64,000 nt of DNA from assembly GCF_965638725.1 (NCBI RefSeq), contig NC_134952.1:65501424-65565423 (forward strand), given 5' to 3'. The notes below the pieces were generated by a model that saw nothing but the letters and a program-made list of their open reading frames with translations, was not told where the DNA came from and did not search any database. Every line of letters starts with the position of its first letter. The stretch's first letter is position 1. Source of the stretch: Aptenodytes patagonicus (Eukaryota; Chordata; Aves; Sphenisciformes; Spheniscidae). Shown piece after piece: positions 24,575-59,849 of the stretch. Made by a program: the position numbers and the translations under genes.

Positions 24575-25620
24575 AGAAAGTGGTGCATGCACAGAAGACT
24601 GTGCTTCACGTGAATTGTCCTTGTGTAATGTTAGGTAATTTTGTCCATAATCAGAATTTAAAGCCAAACCCACATCATATCTTGGACCTGCAACTAGTGC
24701 AGGCAGATATGAATGGAGTGTATGGTGTGGGGTCCCTTGTGCAGTAGGACAGAGGCCTGCAGCAGCCAGCTGGAGCTGGGAATAGGGTGAGGAGCAGCAC
24801 CCATGAGCCCTACTGTTGCTCCCCTTTCCCAGCTAGCAATTAGCTCAGGGAATGCTTCCTTCAGACTCACCCATTGAAATCTGGTGCTGAGACGCCCCAC
24901 CATGAGCTCCGTCATTTTTAGAAACAGCCTGCAAACAAGGTGTATGTCCCCCTGTCCCAGAGGGACCTCCAGGGACCATGAGGGGATATGAGCTTCTCCC
25001 TGCAGACGGGGTTGCTGGCTAAGTCAAAACTTTCAAAGTTAGGGGATACCCAAAGGAAAATGCCAAATGTGGGCTATAATACAGTAGGTTTGGGCTGCCA
25101 CAGAAAAAGCCAGCCCTTGCTGCAGGCAAGCTCTTTAGACCAGGAACAACTTAAATCTTGGCTATATCCACAGCAGGTCTAGGTACAAAACAGTACAACT
25201 TGCATATGGAAGCTGTTGGAGCTACACAGCCAGCCTACCAGAATGAAGTAGAGTATATATAAATAAGGCTTTTAAAAATTAAATTCTAGACCCACCTCAC
25301 TGCTGCATCATGGTACTGGGCTACAGGTTCCAACTGGCTGAACACCAAAGTCAGCTTGACCGCCTTTCTGAAGTATCTCCCTTAGCACTAAACTGCGGAG
25401 CTCCTCTCAGTAGCCAACATCACCCTGTCACATGTTCATAGCACTGGTCAGCTGTGAGCAAACCTTGACAACTGCTCCTGAGGGACGCATCCTGCTGCAT
25501 TTAATGAGAATTAAACCCCTGACCTTTTCACCCACCCTACCTAAATTGTGCCAATTTATATAAGATGGTCATGGAGCTTTTCCTAATGTAGTAAATAAAA
25601 GCACAACTTTGCTTTCATTG
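24575..25620 (+). other. ENOPH1: ENOPH1 3' UTR (probable)
   Basis: From the stop codon to just past the first canonical plus-strand AATAAA (25594-25599), which is followed by a T/GT-rich stretch. A second AATAAA at 26376-26381 could give a longer form. Confidence 0.65.
25594..25599 (+). terminator. ENOPH1: Polyadenylation signal AATAAA, ENOPH1 proximal
   Basis: GTAAATAAAAGC followed by CTTTGCTTTCATTGTGTTC, a plausible downstream U/GU-rich element. Confidence 0.6.
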
Positions 25621-26384
25621 TGTTCACTGCATCCCAGTATTTAGCCTTCCTGTCTATCACCAGTGATCCCAGCACCTAAAGGCAAATCTCCTGGTTTTTA
25701 AACCTGTGAACACTTTGTTTTCCTGCTTTCGCCCTCCCTGGTCCTTTCTTTAAGGCAGACAACCCTGTCCTGCCAAGGAAGCTGTATCACCTCCCTGACC
25801 GTCTTACGATTTCAGTAGGGGCTCAGTGGGGGTGCAGGAGTGAGAGCCACAGCTAGGTTATACCTAGTAATAGTGGAGGCAGAGGCAGTCTGAAACCCCA
25901 GTTCCCTGCTGCTGGCACTTGTGCATGGGTGTCACTTGCTACTTACTCATTTCTGCATGGCTGCACTTGAGCTTGCCCTCACGGGTGGCTGAAATAGAAT
26001 ACTAACGTGTGTGTTGCCTTCCTGAGCTGTGACCTACACTTACAGCTGTCTCTGTTGAGGGAGGCTGCTGTGTAGAGAACAAGCAAGAGACAGACATTTT
26101 GGGAGGAAACCACATCATGCCAGCATTGCCCTTCTAAAACTTTGATGGTAGCAGGTAAGGCTGTGAGGCAGCTAGTCTGGATGCCTTTCTGGGCTGTGTA
26201 ATGAGTGTGATCCTCCTAGAAGGAGCCTGCTAATTAGCACTGTTACAATAAGTGTATCTGCATGGCTGAATAGTCCCTGGCTTCCTTAAGTGTTAATTTT
26301 AATCATGACACTGTAAATACTCACCTTTTGTTTTGCCTTTGCCATCAGAAAGCTATGCATGGGGTAGGGGACAAAAATAAAACT
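25621..26384. other. Gap between ENOPH1 and TMEM150C 3' ends
   Basis: Tail-to-tail spacer of about 0.75 kb; only the possible distal ENOPH1 signal (26376) is seen. It may be UTR of a longer ENOPH1 mRNA. Confidence 0.6.
26376..26381 (+). terminator. ENOPH1: Possible distal ENOPH1 polyadenylation signal
   Basis: AATAAA on plus, with GTGGTCATGTTT some 30 bp downstream. It lies 24 bp from the oppositely oriented TMEM150C signal. Confidence 0.35.
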
Positions 26385-26404
26385 CACTTTCTCCATAAAA
26401 GCAC

Positions 26405-26410
26405 TTTATT
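26405..26410 (-). terminator. TMEM150C: Polyadenylation signal AATAAA for TMEM150C
   Basis: The minus strand reads CTAAATAAAGTGC. It is the nearest good signal on this strand past the stop codon, with a T-rich stretch on the coding strand downstream. Confidence 0.6.
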
Positions 26411-26793
26411 TAGTGGTCATGTTTCAGCATATATCAGTTGTCATTTAGTTGTACTGAAATGTGCTGTTAGAAATACTCTAAGAAATGTACAGAGTTATCA
26501 CTAAAAACCTGAAGTTCAGTTTGGATTGCATATAGGAAAAGGAGAGAAAGAAAAGATAATCTTTTTTTCCTTTGATAAAATTACAAAATATAAAATGATA
26601 AACTGAAAGCATTAATTGATTTTAAAAAAAAGTCACAGTGGACTATTTACAGTAAAACACCCTTAAAACAAATCACTATTTTGTGCTCCATATGCATTGA
26701 GTGTGTGTGCCCATGTAAGAGGATCCCCACCTGCATGTTCTCCAGACTGTCCCCTCCTGCCCTTGCCTAGGAGGAGCTCCCCGGATGGGCTGC

Positions 26794-26879
26794 TGGGGAG
26801 CCCTGCGCCTTACGCTGCTGTGCCCTTGGGCCACCCTGGGGAGCCCTGTGCCTTATGCTGCTCTGCCCTTGGGCCACCC
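26794..26879. repeat. 43-bp tandem duplication, two copies
   Basis: Units 26794-26836 and 26837-26879 differ at three positions, two of them CpG-to-TpG changes. Confidence 0.85.
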
Positions 26880-28585
26880 TCAGCATGTCCCTCCAGGAAA
26901 GCTTCCCACTAATGACACAGGTACAAGGAGGAGGCCTTCAGCAGTCCAATGACAACCCTCCGTTGGCTGGAGATGCTCTGGATTTATAACACAGCTGCCT
27001 GAGAACAAATTTTGGCCCACAGAAGATAAAGGGCTGGCTGAAAGCTTTCTACTTACACTAGTTTTGACAGCTTTTCTCAACTTTCTCCTTTCAGGAGAGG
27101 CCTCTGACCTTTGCAGAAGACTTGTGCCTTTTCCCTCTCTGTCAGAAATGCCATGGTGCGGTACGAGTTCCCCTTCAAATGCCTTTTGCCACCATTTTAA
27201 TTTCTGCTTATTTTCCTGCAGCTCAGACAAGATGCAAACCTAAGCTGAGCCTGACTCATGGAGGAAAACAGGAGCCGTGTTCATGAGAAGCAACTCCAAT
27301 CACTCCCCTGCCCAGCCAATACAGCAGCCTTCCCAAAATCAGGTTTTCAAACAGGGCCTTTGAGCTCCTGCTTTTTCTTTAAAAACAGACCTTCTGTTTG
27401 AAAACCTCCCTTCAGGGAGGGAGAAGCCCTTCTGGTTTTCCTGTTCCCTTCCTGCACCTCCAGCCCTCAGGCCATATCACCCAACCTCTGGGGCAGAACT
27501 GCCTCCCTGCACCTTGGAAGCCCGCTTAAACCTGCGGCAGACTCCACTCAGGACAACTGGCCACACTGAGGGGTCCAGAGCCCAAGCCTAGTGTCAGTGT
27601 GTCTGAAGTTTGACATCTAACTGCACAAGGAGCAAAACCAAACCCTATGCCCAGAACCACCTGCAATGGTTCTGTTCTCATTGCAGGCGAGCCCAGTGTC
27701 TCTAACACAATATTTTCCCCCTCAGTGAACAACAAACAAAAAAAAGCTTTTGAAATACTACATAGGATATGTGATGGAAGAACTACACACTTAACGAAGA
27801 GCAGCCTTTTCTGGGTCATCTTCAGCGCACACAGGCATTCCCATCTTAATTCAGCACCAGTCCCCACCATTGAGTCTGAAACAGGAACACTGTGCCATCT
27901 CCTCTGGCGTGGGGACGGTCTGCCCAGCTACAAGACAGCATCGGCCAAGTCTTGCTTCCTGATCACAACACAGTTTCTCCCAAACCCAGCTTTACCATCG
28001 GCTCTTTTCCAGGCTGGAAGAAATGCCTGCCTGCTTGCCATAAAAGCCAGTCAGTTGGGGTCTTCCACTGCCCAGTTCCAAGTCCAGATGAAACAGCTGC
28101 TCTTTCTCATCCTACCAAGTTACACCAGTTGGCAGGAAAGAAAATAGCGCAAGAAACACATGAAAGATGCAGTCTGGTGACTCAGGAACCGGTGACTCCT
28201 GAAGGCTCTCGGTGCCCAGAGAAGTCTGTTTCCTTCATTTCTTCCTCTGCACAACAGGCTGAGGAGTGCCTGTCTCGGAGGGGCATCGTGAAGACTGGCT
28301 GTTGAATGTTTTGAACAACAGGAGTGTGACAGAGCCACTCAGAAAGTCACTGGTAGCACAAACTAAACAGCTTGTGCTCTCTCATGCTGCCACTGAGAAG
28401 GATCCACTCCTCTTCCAGCAGACAGCTATTTTTGTTTGGCTCTTAATGAGACAGCCACCCTCAGAGCCCTTTGGCAATATGATCATGATTGCACATGAAA
28501 ACAAACTCATCAAAAAGTGTAAATGAGGTCATGTTTAACTCGTGAGACCACACCTGCCCCCCCTCCCCCCCTGCCAGAGGACAGG

Positions 28586-51927
<23,342 letters not shown>

Positions 51928-52100
51928 CTGCGGGCAGCTCCGGTGACGGCTCTGGCCCCGGCGGCGACGGCGAGCGGGGGGCGGGCTGGGCCGAGGGGGC
52001 CGGGCTGGGGCCGGGGAGGTGGCCAGGCATCGCCCCCGCCCCGCCCCGCACGGGCGGGGACTGCAGCCGCCGCACGGCGGCTCGGGGCGGACGTTGGCGG
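51928..52100 (-). other. TMEM150C: Candidate noncoding first exon of TMEM150C
   Basis: In the CpG island the minus strand shows a strong donor, CGCAG/GTAGGAG, at 51928/51927. The 5' limit is a guess within the island. Confidence 0.4.
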
Positions 52101-52170
52101 CCCCGGGACTCCGCGGAGCCGGTTGGCAGTAAAACCCGCCGCGCCCTGACCGCCGGTTTTGGGGTGGTGG

Positions 52171-55100
52171 GGCGGGACCGCAGCCTCTCCTAGAACCTCA
52201 GAGCACCTCTCGGGCATGGCTGATCCTTGGCGGCCCAATCTCCGCCAACAACAAGCCCCGTACTCTGCCCCAGCACCGTGCATGGGCCCTCGGGCTGCAC
52301 ACTGTCCCTGGCATAGCCATGAGATAGGCTGTAAATTGGCTGTAAATTGGCTCCTTCCCTGCCCTCCCCAGTCCCAGCAGCACCTACCCAGTGTGCGGCT
52401 CGGGGTACGCCTTCTGCTCCAAAGTCCCCAGAGGCACTGAAGAGGGCTTACCACCCAAAACCAGCCGCGACATCTTTGTGGTCCTCCTGGGAAGTGGTGC
52501 CCATTTGCTAAGTATTTTGGAAGACCTGAAAGAAGCAGCCACCCAGTAGCAAAAGACCCCAGGAGCAGCCTGGGCCAGGCTGTCCTCTTCCACCCCCTAT
52601 CCCTTTCCTATTGGATGGTGGGCTTTGCAGTCTGTAAAGCCTCTCTGTGGTTGGAATTTTGAGATGAAACATTCCCAGCATAACAGCTCGGTGATAACCA
52701 TTTGGGAATGTTTCCTGGGGTGGAGGGATCCCTTCGCTGTCTGACCTTCACGGGATTAAGTCAATGTGAACGCTACCATTTTTTTCTCCTCTCCCTCCCT
52801 TCTCTCTCTGCCAGGATGCGGTATGACTGATATTATTTATTGACTGTCTTGTTTCTTCTCCTAAAACCCAAATAAGGTGGCACTTATTCAAAGTTTTGCC
52901 CTGGTGCTACCACTTATGAACCAACACAAGACAGCCACCTGCCTAAATCCACGCCAGGCCCCAGAAGTGAGCTAAGTTAGACATCAGCAGTTTATCCGTA
53001 TTTTATACACTGTCTTTCTAGTGGCCAAGCAACGCTCCTTCGCCCTGCAGCTTTGGCCCCCATGGCATGCCCTGAAGAGGTTTCATCTCTTTGATTGTTG
53101 GGGGTTACGAACCCCTCAAAGCACAGGTCCTCAGAGCAAGTGCAGCACCAGCAGGTCCCCTGAGCCCTTACCAAAATGGCCACATCTCTGCAGTGGCACT
53201 GCCAAGGGAGAGAACAGCCGCTCTCACAGAAAGGCAACCGCTGTGTACGCGTCTCGGTGTTTTAAAGGCTGAGGGAGCTATTTTGAGAGCTGAAATAACA
53301 TTCTTCCTGCTCTGGCATTTCAAATCTTGTGTTATCCTGGATTAATAAATGGCTCCTCGTAGCATTTGCTTTTTGTAACCCCACAAAATCCAGAGATCTT
53401 GGCCAGGTTTTCCCTCTGCGTGTACCTGACGCTGCCCCATGGCACTGCCACACTAAAGAGCTGCAGGCCATGACAAGTGACTGCAGGGCACAGCTTTCTT
53501 TGGGCAAGGAGGTGCTATTGCCCCCGTGTCACCAAGACAGGTCCCAAAATCAGGTGCCTGGAAAAAAGTATGCTTGAAGTATCAGTGTTAACCACATCCC
53601 TGACTGCAAGGCTTCCTGCGATAGCAAAAGTCAAGGAAGCTCACTTTAAAAGTAACAGAGGGGAGGTCTTTGAATTCAGTAACCTCTGGCTTTCAGCAAC
53701 TGAGGCTGAAGAAATCCTTCTGTCAAACAGGCAAAAAGTGACAGCGCTCAGCCCCGGCGATTTTGGCCAGAAAGGAAAATGCATTGATTAATCAGAAACC
53801 GCCTTAGTCACTTCACCTCTGCTGTCAGCCAAAGCTGGAAGGAAAACAATGCAGCATATGGGATTTTAAAGCAATTTCATTTTTGGTAAACTCTGAGCAT
53901 CTGAGACATTTTGTTCACAGCTCTTTTTTGAGCAGATGGTGTCCCTTCGAGTGCTGGAAAATGCACGATGCTGACAGGCCCACCGAAGACCTCTCACAAA
54001 TTAAAAAATCACAGCTTAAAAAAAGGGCACAGCCTGGGGACAGCAAGTGTGTGCTGGAGTCCACCCGGTGCAGGACACAACAGAGGTGCAGGGAGGCACC
54101 AGCCATCAAGGGGCGGTGTTATGTGGGCCCACAGAGATATTTCCTACAATCCCTTCTTCACGGGACACTAGTCCCACAGGAGGAGCAGCTCCTCTCCCGT
54201 GAACCTCGTCCTGCAGCATCCCCCCAACAAGGGGTGTTTGGGTGCAAAGGGAGGTAGGGCATGTGGTCGTGTTGCTTTTGAACTGCATCCCACAATGACG
54301 CATCCCTCGCCATAATGCCACACGTCCCAAAGCCTGCTGCAAGCTGACCTTGACCTGTGGAAAGAGTCTTTCCTCCCACATCTCCACCAACACTACCTCA
54401 ACAAAGACGAGTAGCCACAAGTACGTTCCCCCATCTCATTTGGGGTTATGCCTAGCTTTCCCAGGGGTAGGTGTGCTGGAGGCTGACACTGATGTCCCTT
54501 CCTGCTCAGCCCATGTCTTCAAAGACACAATTGCAATGACATTGGTGCACAGACATGACAACGCTCCTGGGATGCTGTGAGCAGCACAGGACTTCTCCTG
54601 CCCCAGTCCTCACTGGGTCTTCCTGCTAGGCCACTGAGACCCACTGAGGATCTGCCTGGCCCAGAAAGGGGACCTGCTCCAATGCAAGCAAATGTTCAAA
54701 ATTATGGCTTTGCTTTGCTGTCTGTTAATTAATATTTCCTCCCCCCGATGCCTTACAGCACGTGCATGTTCCCTGTCCAAATTTCACCACATCAGTGCTC
54801 TTCACGGGGACAAAACTGTGCGCCATCTCCTCATCCGCTTTCTTCCAGCAACAGAGAAGTGGGAAGGCTGAGCCCTTGTGTCCGGACATCAAGCAGCAGG
54901 ATCAGGCCTCGGAGGTATTTTATTTTTCATGTAAAAGAGAGGACGACCGCAGAGCTAACCCCTGCCCTTGCAGACCTCACTCGCAGCTCAGGAAGAAACA
55001 AAGCAACCTCATTCCCCTCTAACTGCAGTCCTCCCCAGGGTGATATTACCCCTGAAGACTGGCTATGGTTTTACTGGGCTGGTTTTTTGGGGAAAAAAGG

Positions 55101-58100
55101 TACACAGAGGCGAGGAAAATGGAAAAGGGAATTGCTTTGAGTTTGCTTTCATTCCTGGGAAATATATGTTTTCTGAAAATAGATTTACCACCTGGTTTTC
55201 CTGTCCTGCTCCTTTCTGCTCCAAAGCCAGAGTGAGGCCTGGCAAGAAATGTCGCCCACCCAGAAACAGGAGCAGTGGGGGAAAGGGACCAGGGATCACT
55301 CAGCAGCAGCCATCAGAGCTGCTGCGTACACTGATGCATGGGCTAAATACAGTGCCTAAGCAACTGTTTCTCAGTTTAAGTGTTAGCCCTCATTTCATTA
55401 GCCAGATCATCTCTCATCAAAGCCATCTGTTCCTTTATACAGCTTTTTAAATATTGTGATAGACTTCACTTCTCCAAATGCCCCGCTGCTAAACAGATGC
55501 CATCTGAGCATGCGCACCCTTGGCATGGCATTAACAGGTGTGCTCAGGATTTGCTGGAGAGGCAGTCACCTGCAAAGTGCTCTCTCTCACTCTAAGAAAT
55601 ATCCCCAGATCCCAGCCCTCCATGATGAAGCGCTCCCTCTTCCCAGCTCGCCCACATGATCCCAACTGAGAAAAATTCACCTGGATTTGGGACTGGAGCA
55701 GCAAATTGAAGTGATCCGCCTCATCTCGCTGCAAGAAAGTGATACCATTTAAATGGTAGGAAGGGAAATGGAAAAAATGGATACAAAATTTCAAAATTTT
55801 TTCCATAAAAAGAGAAGTCAAAAAAATTACCGCTGTGATGGCAAATACATGGGACTTGCCTGTGAGACGGTCAGGGTCTGAACTCTGGGGAGGACACCTT
55901 GAAGTGCTGGTGTGTGCAGATGAGAGCTGCAGGCTGGTGTGCCCCGGCCCCAGTGGGCATGTGTTCTGGCCTGGCACAGTCCTATATGAAGTGGAGAAAC
56001 ACTGTAAAAAAGACAAATTTTTTTTTTTTAAAGAATAATGAGATTTAATAAAATAATTATTTCCTATTATTATGCTATAAATGCTAATGGAATTATGTCA
56101 GCCAGGAAAATTTAGTACCCCCAGTTAATATGGAGGTTAGGCATTACTGTGCAGAGATGGTAGGGCACCGTTTCACTTACAGTTTTTATCTGTGCCACTC
56201 ACTGGAGCTTTTCTCCTGGGCATCTTCCAAGGCTCACAAAAAGGGATTTTTTTTTTTTTTTTTTTTGGTCCTGCTTGCACGCTTTGCTGCTCATCTGCTT
56301 CTCTTGGGCAGTGGATTTATCTTTACAGATGCAGCTGGTGTGGGGCAGCGGCTGGACAGGCCTGCCGGGGTCAGCTGGCTGCTGATTTGCAAAACCAGGG
56401 TGGGAATTCTGCTATCATTTTCTCAGAAAAAGCCTAAGTCAGGGTTTAACTCTCCAGGAAGCAGGACAGCAGGAGATGTACTCAGTAAACACAATGCACC
56501 CCATATGCAAGGGGTGATTTAAACAGCAAAAGCCTCCAAACGATCCAGTGGGCAGCTCTGCCCATGCAGGAGCACCCCTGGCTCCTCCACAAACTCAGCC
56601 CTTTGCTAGGTTTCAGGGGTTTTGGTTTTTTCCCCTATTCACCCCTGTCTAGTGGGGCTGGTGTGTGCCCCTGGATGCCAAAGGTTTCAGCTCCTGGGCT
56701 GGGCACCACTCAGCCAGAGCCATTGCTGGGAGCTGGGGCACGTGGGTATGTGTTACCCAGTATCTCCTTTCCCACTGGGCTCTGCTTTCGGTTTTTCTTT
56801 TCATTCTTCTTTTAAAAGAAGATCTTAAGGGAAATTGTACCTTGATTCCCAGAAGTGCCCCAGAAGCTGGTGAAAAGGAGCCCTATAACTCCCTATGCAG
56901 TCCTTTCTACATAAGGGTACAGCTACAAAACAGTCCAGGAGCAAAAATACCGAGGTAATACGAGTCCAGTCCAGCCATGCCTTTGGGGCCACAGTCTGGG
57001 GGCTGATACATGATCAACCGTTAAAAATCCCTCCAAACTGAGAGCCCTCCCAGCTGCAAATACCCCAAACATCGGCTGACCAGAGCCCATAGGTCTGTCA
57101 CCACGTTTCCAGCCTGGCATGGACTCCCAGGCTCATGTGGACACAGGAGACCTTTCAGAAGACCTTTTTTTTCCTGGGAGCCTCCCACACCAACAGCTCA
57201 ATGTGATACCTGAAGTCAGGCTCCATTTCCCACCTGCTGGGCTTATTTCCAGAAAGCCGTGTTCTGGCTGCTGCTTTCTGGGCCTGAAAAATTATCAATG
57301 CCAGCCAGAGGACAGCAGTCGCCTTGCACTTGCAAGCTGCGGAGGAAGATAGGGATGCAGACATCATCTCGGGTTACAAGGAAACAGCAGAGCCACTGGA
57401 GGAAGTGGGCAGAAAACCGTGCCCGATGCCCTAAGCAGTCTCCTCTGCATCCCTGCACACCTCCCCAGCAACCCCCCACTTTCACCAGGTATTTTTAAAC
57501 TGGCTCAGGGATATGGTGACCAGCTCAGGGCTGACCATGCACCCTTTTCCCACCCCAGGCCCCCGTGCTAAAGCTCTGCATCCAAGTGCCAAAGGGCCAA
57601 ATGAAGTTTTGGTGCTGCCGCACAGGACTCTGGTGCGGCACCTGGCCCGATGGCACAGAGCAGGACTGCCACCAGCTTTCCTGAGCACGGCAGTGGGGCT
57701 GCTAGGCAGGAGATGGCACAGGAGATGTCTGCTCCACTTGGCTGCTTTTCAGGGACTGAGAACCCTGCCACATTTCTTCAGTGCTAGCATTCACCCTCTC
57801 ACCACAGTCCCTTTCTCAAGGCCTAACTCCAGTGCCAGCAGGTTTTGCTCATGCTTGCCTCCAGCTCTGGGAGATTACCCAAATATAGCCCAGCCCATGT
57901 GCCTGACCACAGCAGAGATGGGGTTAGATGGAGCCTGGAAGCTACTCTGTAGTCAGCTGTCACAACCTTGGCCTCACGCCACACCCTGACGGTCCTGTTT
58001 GTACACACCTGCCTCCCAGGACAGGCGTAGCATTTCCTCAAGCCACCCCACGACACAAAGCAGGTGACCTGCTCTGGGGTTTCTGCTGTGGAAGGAGCAC

Positions 58101-58203
58101 ACGACTCCTGAGCCAACACTGCATTTCCTAAGGGCCCCACCAGTTCTGGGAAAAAAGGTAAAAAAGAGCCAGTCCCTGCTGTGTGCCAAAGCTGAGGGCC
58201 TGG
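52171..58203. other. Intergenic region between TMEM150C promoter and the LTR nest
   Basis: 6 kb with many short open frames and no recognisable protein. Homopolymer T at about 56248-56266. No gene supported. Confidence 0.65.
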
Positions 58204-58310
58204 TGTCGTGGTTTAACCTCAGTCGGCAACTGAGCACCACGCAGCTGCTTGCTCACTTCCCCCCCCCCCCCGGTGGGATGGGGGAGAGAATTGGAAGAGC
58301 ACAAGCTTAG

Positions 58311-59383
58311 ACAGGTGTACTCTGCGCTGGGTCAAAAACTGGCTGGATGGCCGGGCCCAGAGAGTTGTGGTGAATGGAGTTACATCCAGTTGGTGGCCGG
58401 TCATGAGCGGTGTTCCCCAGGGCTCAGTTTTGGGGCCGGTCTTGTTCAATATCTTTATCAATGATCTGGACAAGTGGATCGAGTGCACCCTCAGTAGGTT
58501 TGCAGACAACAGCAAGCTGGGCGGGAGTGTTGATCTGCTCGAGGGTAGGAAGGCTCTGCAGAGGGACCTGGACAGGCTGGATCGATGGGCCCAGGCCAAC
58601 TGCATGAGGTTCAACAAGGCCAAGCGCCGGGTCCTGCACTTCGGCCACAACAACCCCATGCAGTGCTACAGGCTTGGGGAAGAGTGGCTGGAAAGCTGCC
58701 TGGCAGAAAAGGACCTGGGGGTGCTGGTTGACAGCCGGCTGAACATGAGCCGGCAGTGTGCCCAGGCGGCCAAGAAGGCCAATGGCATCCTGGCCTGTAT
58801 CAGAAATAGCGTGGCCAGCAGGAGTAGGGAAGTGATCATGCCCCTGTACTCGGCACTGGTGAGGCCGCACCTCAAATACTGTGTTCAGTTTTGGGCCCCT
58901 CACTACAAGAAGGATGTTGAGGTGCTGGAGTGTGTCCAGAGAAGGGCAACAAGGCTGGTGAGGGGTCTGGAGAACAAGTCTTATGAGGAGCGGCTGAGGG
59001 AACTGGGGTTGTTTAGTCTGGAGAAAAGGAGGCTGAGGGGAGACCTTATCACGCTCTACAACTACCTGAAAGGAGGTTGTAGCGAGGTGGGTGTCGGTCT
59101 CTTCTCCCACGTAACTAGCGATAGGACAAGAGGAAATGGCCTCAAGTTGCGCCAGGGGAGGTTTAGATTGGACGTGAGGAAAAATTTCTTTACTGAAAGA
59201 GTGGTTAAACATTGGAACAGGCTGCCCAGGGAAGTGGTGGAGTCCCCATCCCTGGAGGTATTTAAAAGACGAGTAGATGAGGCGCTTAGGGACATGGTTT
59301 AGTGGACATGGTGGTGTTGGGTCGACGGTTGGACTCGATGATCTTAGAGGTCTTTTCCAACCTCAATGATTCTATGATTCTAA
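58311..59383 (+). mobile_element. CR1 LINE, 5'-truncated, inserted in the LTR
   Basis: Plus orientation; ends at 59383 in ATGATTCTATGATTCTA. An open frame of over 300 codons runs to the TAG at 59300-59302 and encodes the C-terminal half of the reverse transcriptase: [20 protein letters not shown], then FADNSKLGG, in which the second catalytic Asp is Asn, then the tail. Closely similar to the copy at 17788-18834 but in opposite orientation. LTR sequence is split between GAAGAGCACAAG and GTGAGAAAAACTCG. Confidence 0.93.
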
Positions 59384-59429
59384 GTGAGAAAAACTCGTGG
59401 GTTGAGATAAAAACAGTTTAATAATTGAA

Positions 59430-59475
59430 ATAAAATGATAATAATAATATAATAATAATAATGATAATACACAAA
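59430..59475. repeat. (ATA/ATG)n simple repeat inside the LTR
   Basis: AATGATAATAATAATATAATAATAATAATGATAATA-like run, variable in length in this LTR type. Confidence 0.8.
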
Positions 59476-59849
59476 GCAAGTGATGCACAGTACAATTGCT
59501 CACCACCCGCCGACTGATGCCCAGCCAGTCCCCGAGCAGCTGCCCCCCCAGCCAGCTTTCCCCAGTTTATGTACTGAGCATGACGTCACATGGTATGGAA
59601 TATCCCTTTGGCCAGTTTGGGTCAGCTGTCCTGGCTGTGCCCCCTCCCAGCTTCTTGTGCACCTCCAGCCTTCTCAGTCGGTAGAGCATGGGAAACTGAG
59701 CAGTCCTTGGCTAGTGTAAGCACTACTTAGCAACAACTAAAACATCGGTGCCTTATCAACTTTGTTCTCATCCTAAATCCAAAACACAGCACTGTACCAG
59801 CTACTAGGAAGGAAATTAACTCTATCCCTGCCAAAACCAGGACACCTGG

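Larger units (their letters stand above)
26385..28585 (-). other. TMEM150C: TMEM150C 3' UTR
   Basis: From the TAG at 28588-28586 to the minus-strand AATAAA (26410-26405), about 2.2 kb. It contains a 43-bp tandem duplication at 26794-26879 and a C-run at about 28557-28571. Open frames here on either strand are not supported as genes. Confidence 0.7.
58204..59844 (-). mobile_element. Solo LTR of an avian endogenous retrovirus, split by a CR1
   Basis: The LTR is read on minus. Plus-strand ends are TGTCGTGGTTTAACC (58204) and CCAAAACCAGGACA (to 59844), giving TG...CA termini. Direct 5-bp duplications CCTGG flank it (58199-58203 and 59845-59849). Inside, on the LTR's own strand, are a CRE (TGACGTCA, 59588-59581), a weak TATA-like ACATAAA (near 59572-59565), an AT-rich triplet repeat and an ATTAAA signal (59422-59417). 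Without the inserted CR1 it is about 570 bp. No retroviral coding sequence is present, so the provirus was lost by LTR recombination. Family name not assigned. Confidence 0.88.

Noticed and set aside
27647-28305. Plus-strand frames antisense to the TMEM150C 3' UTR
   Set aside because: No protein similarity recognised; UTR sequence often leaves open frames of this size.
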